Below are positions 8,555-16,744 of a DNA stretch of 64,000 nucleotides, in pieces. The notes under the pieces are model-generated. The model did not search any database. It saw only the letters and a list, made by a program, of their open reading frames with translations, and was not told the DNA's origin. The stretch's first letter is position 1. Every line of letters starts with the position of its first letter. The DNA lies in contig NC_019682.1 in assembly GCF_000316575.1 (NCBI RefSeq), forward strand, positions 2,850,001 through 2,914,000, given 5' to 3'. Both the position numbers and the translations under genes were made by a program. This DNA comes from Calothrix sp. PCC 7507. GTDB taxonomy: Bacteria > Cyanobacteriota > Cyanobacteriia > Cyanobacteriales > Nostocaceae.

Positions 8555-9895
8555 GTGACCGTCAAAATAGCAACTGAACACCTGATTACTTTACGAGGTG
8601 TCAGTAAATCTTATCGGCAACCCAACGGTCAGCAAATTGTCATCCTGGAAAATATCAATCTAGAATTGCGTCCGGGGGAAATAGTTGCTTTACTGGGTCC
8701 TTCAGGTTCAGGGAAATCTACCTTAATGCGGACGATCGCTGGGTTAATTGCTCCCAGTGAGGGTGAGGTACTATACCATGACACTCCCCTAGTTGGTTTA
8801 AATCCTGGAGTCGCGATCGTTTTTCAAAGTTTCGCTCTCTATCCTTGGTTAACGGTTCTGGAGAATGTGGAACTGGGTTTGAAGGCTAAAGGCGAACCCC
8901 CAGATCCTAGGCGACAAAAGGCGCTGAAGATGATTGATGTCATTGGTTTGGATGGGTTTGAAAATGCTTATCCTAAAGAACTTTCTGGGGGAATGCGTCA
9001 GCGAGTCGGATTTGCTAGAGCCTTAGCGGTGGAACCGGAACTGTTGTGTATGGATGAGCCATTCTCAGCTTTGGATGTGTTGACGGCGGAAAACTTGCGT
9101 TTTGAATTGTTGGATTTGTGGCTAGAGCGCCGCATCCCGACTAAGGCCATTCTCATTGTCACCCACGGTATTGAAGAGGCAGTGATTCTGGCAGATCGGA
9201 TTATTGTTTTAGGGCGTAATCCGGGCAGAATCAGAGCCGACTTAGCTGTGACGTTACCTCATTATCGCGATCGCAAACATCCCAGTTTTCAAGCTCTGGT
9301 TGACCAAGTTTACACCATCATCACCAATCCAGAACTAGAAACATCTGAATCAACCGCCGCTGTACCTCAACAAGCGCCGCCAAAAGAGCCGAAATATCAG
9401 TCTTTACCAGCAGTGCGGATTGGCTCTATTGCTGGTCTTTTAGAGCTTTTAGAGGATCGTCAAGAAAAAGACCTCTACCGTGTAGCACAAGAACTGCAAC
9501 TAGAAGTAGATGAAATTCTGCCGATTGTAGAAGCTGCAAACTTCATGGATTTTGTGGAACTGGCACAGGGGGATATTAGCTTGACCCCAATCGGGCAGCA
9601 ATTTATCAACGGTAGCATTGATGAGCGTAAACAAATTGTGCGATCGCAGCTACTAAATCACATCCGCTTAGTACAGCAGATTTATCGTCTCCTAGAAGCA
9701 AAACGCAATCAACGCATACCCGAAGAACTAGTATTAGACATCCTTGAAAGTCACTTTAGTCCAGAAGAAGCCCAGCGCCAATTAAAAACTGCGATCGATT
9801 GGGGTCGTTATGCCGAGATTTATGGCTACGAAAAGCCATCAGGACAAATATTTTTAGAACAAGCTGTCAACGTTGAACCATTAGCAATTGGCTAG
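8555..9895 (+). CDS. NitT/TauT-type ABC transporter ATPase with AAA-associated C-terminal domain
   Basis: A 446-residue protein starting with GTG at 8555, after GGGGACGGA. Residues 1-250 are an ABC ATPase: Walker A GPSGSGKS at 48-55, signature LSGGM at 143-147, Walker B LLCMDEP at 163-169 and the switch His in IVTHG. After a linker (about 258-278, AAVPQQAPPKEPK), residues 280-440 form the AAA-associated C-terminal domain found on nitrate/sulfonate-family ATPases of cyanobacteria. It energises the double permease encoded about 100 bases downstream. No periplasmic binding protein is nearby, so the substrate cannot be assigned. Confidence 0.92.
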   Translation: MTVKIATEHLITLRGVSKSYRQPNGQQIVILENINLELRPGEIVALLGPSGSGKSTLMRTIAGLIAPSEGEVLYHDTPLVGLNPGVAIVFQSFALYPWLTVLENVELGLKAKGEPPDPRRQKALKMIDVIGLDGFENAYPKELSGGMRQRVGFARALAVEPELLCMDEPFSALDVLTAENLRFELLDLWLERRIPTKAILIVTHGIEEAVILADRIIVLGRNPGRIRADLAVTLPHYRDRKHPSFQALVDQVYTIITNPELETSESTAAVPQQAPPKEPKYQSLPAVRIGSIAGLLELLEDRQEKDLYRVAQELQLEVDEILPIVEAANFMDFVELAQGDISLTPIGQQFINGSIDERKQIVRSQLLNHIRLVQQIYRLLEAKRNQRIPEELVLDILESHFSPEEAQRQLKTAIDWGRYAEIYGYEKPSGQIFLEQAVNVEPLAIG

Positions 9896-9997
9896 AAACA
9901 TAGGGACTGGGGACTGGAGATTGGGAAATAGAAATTTTACTTCCTCCTGCCCCCTGCCCCCTGCCCCCTGCCCCCCTGCCCCCTGCCCCCACTCAAT

Positions 9998-11737
9998 ATG
10001 ACCCGACCCCTGACTCCAGCTAACCAAATTCTGGGACGCTTAAACTGGACTTGGCAAGATGGCGCACTAATTTTGCTGATTCTGGCTTTTGCTGTGATCA
10101 TTGTCAAAACTGCTTCCCAGTTCAGCGGTGCTTTTCACGGCAATCTGATCATTTCTACAGATATTAGTGCTTTACCAGGTTACACAGCCCAAACTCTATT
10201 ACGCATGGGGATTGCTTACTTTTTATCCCTGGTGTTTACCCTAATTTATTCTTATACTGCCTACCGCTCTCGCATGGCAGCAGTGATTCTGATTCCGTTG
10301 CTGGATATTCTGCAATCGATACCAGTGTTATCTTTCTTACCAGGAGTTGTGCTGGCGCTGATTGCCTTGTTTCCAGGTCAGCGGATTGGTATAGAACTAG
10401 CCTCTATCCTCCTAATTTTCACTGGTATGACCTGGAATATGACTTTTAGTTTTTACCAGTCTCTACAAAGTATCCCACGAGAATTGCTAGAAGCCGCGCA
10501 GATTTATCGACTCAATCTTTGGCAACGTTTTTGGACGTTGGAGTTACCCGCTGGTGTGATTGGGTTGGTGTGGAACAGTGTGATGTCTGTAGCTGGGGGC
10601 TGGTTTTTTTTAATTGCGATTGAATCATTTACTTTAGGGGACAAAGATTTTCGTTTACCTGGGTTAGGTTCTTATTTAGGCACTGCGGCAAGTAAAGGCG
10701 ACTTTAAAGCTATATTCTGGGGATTGACGGTGTTGATTGGGGTGATTGTTGCCCTTGATTTTTTTGTGTGGCGACCTTTGATTGCTTGGGCAGAAAAATT
10801 TAAGTTGGAAATGGTAGAGTCTGAAAATTCACCGCAATCATGGGTATTAGATATTTTAAGACGATCGCCCACTTTGCGAACTATTAGCGATCGCGTTTTT
10901 CGTCCATTACAAACAGCAGTTGATCACGGTATGATTCGGGCTTTTCCCGTGCGTCCCTTACCCGTAAACGCCCAAGGAAACCTACACTGGCCTAGTTTCG
11001 TGAATTGGATATTTGCTAGTGGCTTCGCCTTGATTGTGCTTTGGGGCACTTGGGAAGCAGTGCTATTACTTAAGAATTTAAGTTGGGATAATTGGCTACA
11101 GGTGGTCAAAGGGGCTACATTTACCGCCTTGCGTGTGACTGTTGCCTTGATCTTATCTTTATTGTGGACAGTTCCCGTAGGCGTAGCAATTGGACGCGAT
11201 CGCCGATTAGCGCAAATATTGCAACCCATAGTGCAAATTGCGGCTTCCGTGCCAGCCACAGCTTTATTTCCCGTGCTATTGTTGGGCTTAACCCGCATTG
11301 CTGGCGGGTTGCAAATTGGAGCGATCGCCCTGATGATGTTAGGCACAATGTGGTACCTGCTGTTCAATGTCATCGCTGGTGCCCAATCAATTCCCTCAGA
11401 CTTAATCGAAGCCGCTTGGGTATATAAACTGTCTCTATTAGAACGCTGGCGCACCTTAATTTTACCAGCTATTTTTCCCTACCTAATTACAGGCATTATC
11501 ACCGCTGTCGGTGGTGCTTGGAATGCCAGTATTGTCAGTGAATACGTCACATTTCAAGGGAAAGTTATCAGCACCTCTGGACTCGGTTCAACGATTTCCC
11601 AAGCCACCGCCTCCGGTAATTTCTCCTTACTCCTAGCTGCAACAATGGTGATGTCTTTATTAGTAGTGCTAACTAACCGTTTGGTTTGGCGGCCATTGTA
11701 TCGCTTGGCACAGGAAAAATATCAACTGTTGATTTAA
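9998..11737 (+). CDS. Double ABC transporter permease (two fused membrane domains)
   Basis: A 579-residue protein holding two tandem binding-protein-dependent permease domains. Each has its cytoplasmic EAA loop: SIPRELLEAAQIYRLNLW near residues 158-175 and SIPSDLIEAAWVYKLSLL near 467-484. Around twelve membrane segments are visible. Fusing both halves gives the full membrane part of an importer in one chain, working with the ATPase encoded just upstream. The 102-base gap between them contains a run of CCCCTGC heptamers. The substrate is unknown because no binding protein is encoded in the window. Confidence 0.92.
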   Translation: MTRPLTPANQILGRLNWTWQDGALILLILAFAVIIVKTASQFSGAFHGNLIISTDISALPGYTAQTLLRMGIAYFLSLVFTLIYSYTAYRSRMAAVILIPLLDILQSIPVLSFLPGVVLALIALFPGQRIGIELASILLIFTGMTWNMTFSFYQSLQSIPRELLEAAQIYRLNLWQRFWTLELPAGVIGLVWNSVMSVAGGWFFLIAIESFTLGDKDFRLPGLGSYLGTAASKGDFKAIFWGLTVLIGVIVALDFFVWRPLIAWAEKFKLEMVESENSPQSWVLDILRRSPTLRTISDRVFRPLQTAVDHGMIRAFPVRPLPVNAQGNLHWPSFVNWIFASGFALIVLWGTWEAVLLLKNLSWDNWLQVVKGATFTALRVTVALILSLLWTVPVGVAIGRDRRLAQILQPIVQIAASVPATALFPVLLLGLTRIAGGLQIGAIALMMLGTMWYLLFNVIAGAQSIPSDLIEAAWVYKLSLLERWRTLILPAIFPYLITGIITAVGGAWNASIVSEYVTFQGKVISTSGLGSTISQATASGNFSLLLAATMVMSLLVVLTNRLVWRPLYRLAQEKYQLLI

Positions 11738-11825
11738 CAGTTCATTGTTAACTGTTGACTGTTAACTGTTGACTGTTAACTCTCAAAGTCAGTCTAAGAT
11801 TTTAATGCGAAAACCGCTACAGCCT

Positions 11826-11929
11826 TAATACAGTTCAGTTGAGCCTAAAACCCTGATGTAGAGACGGCGATTTATCGCGTCTTGAAAGACCAATCATCTA
11901 CACCAATAGCTTTTAACTGAACCGTATTG
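11826..11929. mobile_element. Short inverted-repeat element with 10-bp target duplication, copy 1
   Basis: The ends TAATACAGTTCAGTTGAG and, inverted, CAATACGGTTCAGTTAAA form imperfect terminal repeats. The element is flanked by a perfect 10-bp direct repeat GCTACAGCCT at 11816-11825 and 11930-11939, the mark of a transposition event. The target is the first unit of the adjoining tandem array. A relative with the same ends is at 60627-60705. Confidence 0.8.
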
Positions 11930-12209
11930 GCTACAGCCTGCACGAAACACGGAAACGTAAAAGCAGAAACTGCTACAGCCTACGCAAAACACGAAAACGT
12001 GAAGGCGGATGTTACTTCCGGGAAAGCGGAAGCTGCTACAGACTACGCAAAATACGGAAATGTAAAAGCGGATGTTGCTTCCGGGAAAGCGGAAACTGCT
12101 ACAGACTACGCAAAACACGGAAATGTAAAAGCGGATGTTGCTTCCGGGAAAGCAGAAGCTGCTACAGCCTACGCGAAACACGGAAATGTAAAAGCGGAAG
12201 TAATACCAA
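11930..12209. repeat. 63-bp tandem repeat array
   Basis: About four units of 63 bp (one shortened to 42 bp by loss of 21 bp), each containing GCTACAG, TACGC, AAAACACGGAAATGTAAAAG, CGGATGTTGCTTCCGGGAAAG. Because 63 is a multiple of three and the units lack stops, long open frames appear on both strands. None has an ATG with a ribosome site, so this is best read as a minisatellite. Confidence 0.85.
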
Positions 12210-12306
12210 TTCTCTAAAATCCAGCTACAGATAAAGCTGGCAAAATTTTATATTTCTATTTTGCAACGTCAGTGCTTATGCACCACCTGCTCTAAACTAG
12301 AGTCAT

Positions 12307-12771
12307 TTAGATTGGTTGACCAAGAACTTGTTCCACGATTTGAGGTTGGATGGATTGCAAATACTCAGTTGCAAGTTCAGGGGGCAAAAACTCGATCAAT
12401 AGCCAATTTTCTAACCAAAACTCAACCACTTTGAACACACCACGGTCACAAAGCGCAACTTGCCAACCCTCACGCATACCGATTTGCTCAATCTGCTGCT
12501 GGCTAGCAGGTACAGAAATCGCGGCATGAGTTGCCACAAAGCTTGGCGAACTGGAAGTTTGGATAACTTTGCTTGGTTCTGTGTCCGAACCGGGAATATA
12601 CACAGATCCTAAAGGAAACACTTCAATTCCAGTGCCATAATCATCAAATAAAACCACGGCATAACTACCACCGGGATTTGGGAAATCAAAGAGCTTACCG
12701 TGACAAATTTCTGCCAGTACGCTTGCAACGCGAAGCGGGTTTTCAGCGGCGATCGAAATGTGATGAATCAT
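12307..12771 (-). CDS. VOC/glyoxalase-like superfamily protein
   Basis: A 154-residue protein starting at the ATG at 12771, preceded by GGAG about 9 bases upstream. A longer frame beginning at 12798 lacks such a site. The N-terminus MIHHISIAAENPLRVASVLAEIC, with GGSYAVVLFDDYGTGIEVFPLG, follows the beta-alpha-beta-beta-beta pattern and N-terminal histidine pair of the vicinal oxygen chelate fold, and WLLIEFLPPE gives the usual C-terminal glutamate strand. Substrate and metal are unknown. It is a single minus-strand gene. Confidence 0.65.
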   Translation of the reverse strand: MIHHISIAAENPLRVASVLAEICHGKLFDFPNPGGSYAVVLFDDYGTGIEVFPLGSVYIPGSDTEPSKVIQTSSSPSFVATHAAISVPASQQQIEQIGMREGWQVALCDRGVFKVVEFWLENWLLIEFLPPELATEYLQSIQPQIVEQVLGQPI

Positions 12772-12811
12772 CAGAATAACTCCATTAATCAAGTTCAATT
12801 TAGAAAGTTAG

Positions 12812-12835
12812 GCGATCGCTCTAATGAGCGATCGC
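12812..12835. repeat. HIP1 hairpin
   Basis: GCGATCGCTC, a TAAT loop and GAGCGATCGC form a perfect 10-bp stem with a HIP1 octamer in each arm. It lies just upstream of the VOC-like gene. Confidence 0.75.
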
Positions 12836-12969
12836 AAAGCAAATTTACTTCAGGACATCTGCTAGGGTTTAAGGGAAGCAATCATCTCAGGTATAATTGT
12901 GTTGAGGATATCAATTAACTTCTGCTGTGATTGTACGAGGGTTTTACAGTTTTCCCATTGGAGTTGCGA

Positions 12970-13608
12970 TTATGTTCCTGGACGAGAGCGAATATGATCA
13001 GGTATATGATGGCGATCGCCTAATATTTCGAGCAAAGGGCCATTAACGTCAAATTTAACCATACTGACAGACGCGACCAAAATATTCACCCGATAGCGAT
13101 AGCGTCCCAAATCAATTCCCAGTAAACTGCAAAGCATAATCCGAATCGTGGCTTTATGAGAAACCACTAAAACATTACCTTGGGAATGTTTTTCTTGAAT
13201 TTCAGCAATGACAGGCATAGAACGGTTAGCAATATCTACCGCAGTTTCTCCACCTAGTGGTGCATTCCAAGCGGGTTCTGTCAACCATTTCAAATAGTTT
13301 TGGGCGTAATTCTCTTGAGCAAATGATTTACTCTTACTCTCCCATTCGCCGTAACTACCTTCTCTCAGTCCTTCACGCAACTGCATATCCATACCAATAG
13401 CATCACAAAATGGCTTGGCAGTTGCAATTGCGCGCTTCATTGGGCTAACATAAACAGCCTCCCACTTCAATTTTTGATAAACTTCGGCAAAACTCTCTGC
13501 CATCTGCATCCCTTCGGATGTCAACTCCGCATCAGTTTCACCGCAGAAATTACCACTTTGACTAAAAGTAGTTTCTCCATGTCGCAGTAAATATAAATTG
13601 AGTGTCAT
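12970..13608 (-). CDS. Histidine phosphatase family protein (phosphoglycerate-mutase-like)
   Basis: A 212-residue cytosolic phosphatase of the RHG superfamily. The catalytic motif LRHGET is near residues 8-13 (His10 is the phosphorylated residue). SPMKRAIATAKPF holds the second Arg, REGSYGEWES the catalytic Glu region and VVSHKATIRIMLCSLLG the second His. Relatives act on phosphoglycerate, fructose-2,6-bisphosphate or cobalamin/sugar phosphates, and the sequence does not decide between them. It starts with ATG at 13608 and stands alone on the minus strand. Confidence 0.88.
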   Translation of the reverse strand: MTLNLYLLRHGETTFSQSGNFCGETDAELTSEGMQMAESFAEVYQKLKWEAVYVSPMKRAIATAKPFCDAIGMDMQLREGLREGSYGEWESKSKSFAQENYAQNYLKWLTEPAWNAPLGGETAVDIANRSMPVIAEIQEKHSQGNVLVVSHKATIRIMLCSLLGIDLGRYRYRVNILVASVSMVKFDVNGPLLEILGDRHHIPDHIRSRPGT

Positions 13609-13947
13609 AGCTTCTATCGCGATTGAGAATCAAGGAGTTTGTGCAAAAATAAACTACCATCAATCTCGCAATCGAGTCTGTGACACCCGGACAAAGTAAT
13701 CAACCACAAAAGTCAATCAACCATAAACTTTTGAAATCGAAGGTAAAAAACTACATCTCTCAAATTAGATGAGGTTTAAGTAGTTTTGAGTAGGTTTAAC
13801 AAAGCAGTCTTGGTATCCTGCACCTTTTGCGTTATTAGTAATCAAGGGTCAAAAGTCAAAAGTCAAGGGTCAAAAGTCAAGAGTTGTTACTCATTACCCC
13901 AATCCCCAATCCCCAATCCCCAGTCCCCAATCCCCAATCCCCACCAA
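13609..13947. other. Intergenic region upstream of the XPB gene
   Basis: Holds the divergent promoters of the phosphatase and the helicase. It also carries GTCAAAA/GTCAAGG heptamers (about 13848-13885) and a CCCCAAT heptamer run (about 13899-13942). An in-frame extension of the helicase gene through these repeats is judged non-coding. Confidence 0.65.
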
Positions 13948-15513
13948 ATGGCTCGCACTCCCACATTAACTTTTAATCGTGGCACTTTAATTTTACATCC
14001 ACCACCGCGCGGTAAAGCCTGGATGGACTATGCCACATGGGACGATCGCGTGGAAAAATTCCGCATCCCGGCGATTAGATACCGCTCTTTGGTGGAAGCC
14101 CTACAAGCAGAAGAGATTAACTTTATTGATGAGGCGAAGGAATTTTATGCAGTTGATTTAATTCCCAGTTTGGAAATGACACCCTATCCCCATCAGAGTG
14201 AGGCTTTAGCAGCTTGGAAACTGGCAGGAAGACAGGGGGTTGTGGTGCTGCCTACCGCAGCGGGAAAGACTTATTTGGCGCAAATGGCGATGCAAGCCAC
14301 ACCGCGCACGACGTTGATTGTTGTCCCAACTTTAGACTTGATGCATCAGTGGTATGCACATCTAGTAGCGGCGTTTCCTGATGCTGATGTGGGGTTGTTG
14401 GGGGGTGGTTCACGGGATAGAACGGCTATTTTAGTCGCAACTTATGATAGCGCAGCCATTCATGCAGAAAGCTTGGGTAATCTCTATGCTTTACTAATTT
14501 TTGACGAATGTCACCACTTACCAACTGATTTTAGTCGGGTGATTGCCGAATATGCGATCGCTCCCTATCGGCTAGGACTCTCAGCCACACCAGAACGCAC
14601 CGATGGAAAACACGCTGATTTAGATATCCTCATTGGTAGAGAAGTCTACCGCAAACGTGCTGAAGATTTGGCGGGACAAGCTTTAGCTAACCATGAAATT
14701 GTGCAAATGAAGGTGAAACTGTCACAAAATGAGCGAGAAAGATACAACGAGTTAATTCAACTCCGCAATGACTTTTTAAAGCAATCCCGGATTTCTTTAG
14801 GGAGTATTCAAGGTTGGCAAATGTTCGTGCAAATGAGCGCGCGATCGCAAGTTGGACGCAGAGCCATGTTAGCACACCGCGAAGCCAAAGAAATCGCTTT
14901 AGGAACTGATGGTAAACTGCGAATTCTCGCTAATTTATTAACGAAACATTTTCCAGAACGCATTTTAATTTTTACTGCTGATAATGCTACTGTTTATCGC
15001 ATTTCCCAAGATTTATTAATTCCCTCAATTACCCATCAAACTCCAGTTAAAGAACGCCATGAGATATTAACTAAATTTCGCGAAGGTGAATATAACACTC
15101 TCATTGCATCTCATGTTTTGAATGAAGGTGTTGATGTCCCTGCGGCTTCCATTGCCATTATCTTATCTGGGACTGGTTCCACGAGAGAATATATTCAGCG
15201 TTTAGGACGGGTTTTACGTAAAGGGAATACTGAAAATAAACAGGCGATTTTATATGAAGTCGTGGCGGAAGATACGAGTGAAGAAGGAACTTCAGCGCGG
15301 CGACGAGGTGAACACAGAAGTGGTGGAGACAAGCCAAAGAAAGGGAATTTACAAGTTGTACAGCCGATTTATGGAGTGGAAAAAGAAAAGACTTATAAAG
15401 CTGCTGAACAAATAGAAATAAATTATTCAACTGATAAGAAAAATGTTACCGACAGATTTACTGATGCACCGCCACAGCGGGGAGGAAATCATCCCGAAGA
15501 GATTGAAGATTGA
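13948..15513 (+). CDS. XPB-type superfamily 2 DNA helicase
   Basis: A 521-residue helicase counted from the ATG at 13948 (MARTPTLTFNRGTLIL). Upstream in-frame codons run through low-complexity heptamers and are rejected. An N-terminal damage-recognition-like domain precedes helicase motif I LPTAAGKT (about 101-108), motif II DECHH at 186-190, motif III SATPER (about 212-217) and motif VI IQRLGRVLRKG. The charged C-terminus is low-complexity. XPB helicases open DNA at lesions, and in archaea they pair with the Bax1 nuclease. Here the next gene encodes a Bax1-like protein whose start overlaps this gene by 71 bases, so translational coupling and a joint repair role are likely. Confidence 0.9.
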   Translation: MARTPTLTFNRGTLILHPPPRGKAWMDYATWDDRVEKFRIPAIRYRSLVEALQAEEINFIDEAKEFYAVDLIPSLEMTPYPHQSEALAAWKLAGRQGVVVLPTAAGKTYLAQMAMQATPRTTLIVVPTLDLMHQWYAHLVAAFPDADVGLLGGGSRDRTAILVATYDSAAIHAESLGNLYALLIFDECHHLPTDFSRVIAEYAIAPYRLGLSATPERTDGKHADLDILIGREVYRKRAEDLAGQALANHEIVQMKVKLSQNERERYNELIQLRNDFLKQSRISLGSIQGWQMFVQMSARSQVGRRAMLAHREAKEIALGTDGKLRILANLLTKHFPERILIFTADNATVYRISQDLLIPSITHQTPVKERHEILTKFREGEYNTLIASHVLNEGVDVPAASIAIILSGTGSTREYIQRLGRVLRKGNTENKQAILYEVVAEDTSEEGTSARRRGEHRSGGDKPKKGNLQVVQPIYGVEKEKTYKAAEQIEINYSTDKKNVTDRFTDAPPQRGGNHPEEIED

Positions 15514-16657
15514 TGATAAACATTTAGGGTTAGCAAATGAGTTAATTAATTATTTTCAAGCAGCGGTGGGTAAAACTCAAGGTGTACTTGAGCGTCAACT
15601 TACCGATTTTGAAGGAGATACGACAGATTATCGCGTCAAGCGGGGTTTAGCTTATATTCTCAAAAGCAGTTTTTGCACCTTTGAGGTAGTTAGTCCGCTC
15701 GAACCGCCAATGTTAAGAGAAAGGGTGTTTTCTCTGTCTGCAAAATCCGTTCCTAGTCGCGAATCAACACAGCTAACACTCAGCAAAATCGCTGATGAAT
15801 TAACTCATGAACTTGAGCGAGAAGTTTTACCAGAACAGGTTCACACTGGACTTTATGCTGATTTAGCTGAGAACAAAATTCTGACAGTTTTTGATGCCCC
15901 AAAAACCCAAGATTTGCTAAATCGATATAACTTATCCCAAGTGCAGGGAGTGTTTTATAAAGCCAGTAAATTAGTGTTGAATGCCCACCGCAATGTTCCC
16001 GGAGAATATAAGCTGTTGTTTCGCTATCTCAAATTGTTTCAATTGATGGCTTATATTGAAGGCGACGCTGACCACGGGTTTACAATTAGCATTGACGGGC
16101 CGACGAGTTTATTTAATCCTAGTACACGTTACGGGTTGGCGATCGCCAAAATGATTCCCGCCTTACTCCACGTCACCAGATGGAGTCTCGCAGCCACCCT
16201 CAAAAACCGCGATACCTACACCAACGCCTGGATAACTGGACGTTTCACCCTCAACTCTGAATGTGGTTTAGTCTCCCACTACTCACCCGGCAAACCCTAC
16301 GACAGTATGCTCGAAGCATCCTTCGCTGATAAATGGGATGCACTAAAATCCGACTGGTTTTTAGAGCGAGAAGTCGATTTAATTCCCATTCCCGGTAGCG
16401 TCATGATTCCCGATTTCCGCCTAGTGCATCCTGATGGAAGAAGTTATTTATTAGAAATTGTCGGTTATTGGCGGCCAGAATATTTACAAAAAAAGTTTTC
16501 GCAAGTCCGCCGCGCCGGATGTGATAACTTAATTTTGGCAATTTCTGAGCGATTGAATTTAGAAAAAGCCGGTGTGAAAATCAACGATGTTCCTGCGAAA
16601 ATTATTTGGTTTAAAGATAAATTGTTGCCAAAAGCCGTGTTAGCAGTATTGGATTAA
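15443..16657 (+). CDS. Bax1-like nuclease (DUF790), partner of XPB
   Basis: A 404-residue protein of the DUF790/Bax1 family. In archaea Bax1 binds XPB and cuts DNA near the junction the helicase opens. The N-terminal two thirds are helical (KIDDKHLGLANELINYF onward). The C-terminal nuclease block is near residues 320-342 (PDFRLVHPDG, then YLLEIVGYW), giving the Asp and Glu-x-Val of a PD-(D/E)xK-type site, and the chain ends with KIIWFKDKLLPKA. The ATG at 15443 lies inside the helicase gene in another frame. The last about 85 codons are duplicated at about 22431-22686 in a chimeric gene. Confidence 0.88.
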   Translation: MLPTDLLMHRHSGEEIIPKRLKIDDKHLGLANELINYFQAAVGKTQGVLERQLTDFEGDTTDYRVKRGLAYILKSSFCTFEVVSPLEPPMLRERVFSLSAKSVPSRESTQLTLSKIADELTHELEREVLPEQVHTGLYADLAENKILTVFDAPKTQDLLNRYNLSQVQGVFYKASKLVLNAHRNVPGEYKLLFRYLKLFQLMAYIEGDADHGFTISIDGPTSLFNPSTRYGLAIAKMIPALLHVTRWSLAATLKNRDTYTNAWITGRFTLNSECGLVSHYSPGKPYDSMLEASFADKWDALKSDWFLEREVDLIPIPGSVMIPDFRLVHPDGRSYLLEIVGYWRPEYLQKKFSQVRRAGCDNLILAISERLNLEKAGVKINDVPAKIIWFKDKLLPKAVLAVLD

Positions 16658-16744
16658 ACTGAGGATTTGAGGATTAGGGACTGGGTACAGGGAAAGATTT
16701 AAATTAGGTTGGGTGTCAGCGAAACCCAACCAAAACTACAACTG

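Larger units (their letters stand above)
11738..12306. other. Intergenic region with heptamer repeats, a short element and a 63-bp tandem array
   Basis: Holds GTTAACT/GTTGACT heptamer repeats (about 11742-11780), a 104-bp inverted-repeat element with 10-bp target duplications (11826-11929) and a 63-bp tandem array (11930-12209). No gene with a credible start was found here. Confidence 0.7.

Noticed and set aside
11894-12217. Open frames on both strands through the 63-bp array, encoding 21-residue repeats
   Set aside because: They follow from the repeat period. The plus frame would need a TTG start inside a transposed element's end.
13786-13947. N-terminal extension of the XPB helicase
   Set aside because: It translates GTCAAAA and CCCCAAT heptamers. 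The conserved protein begins at the ATG at 13948.
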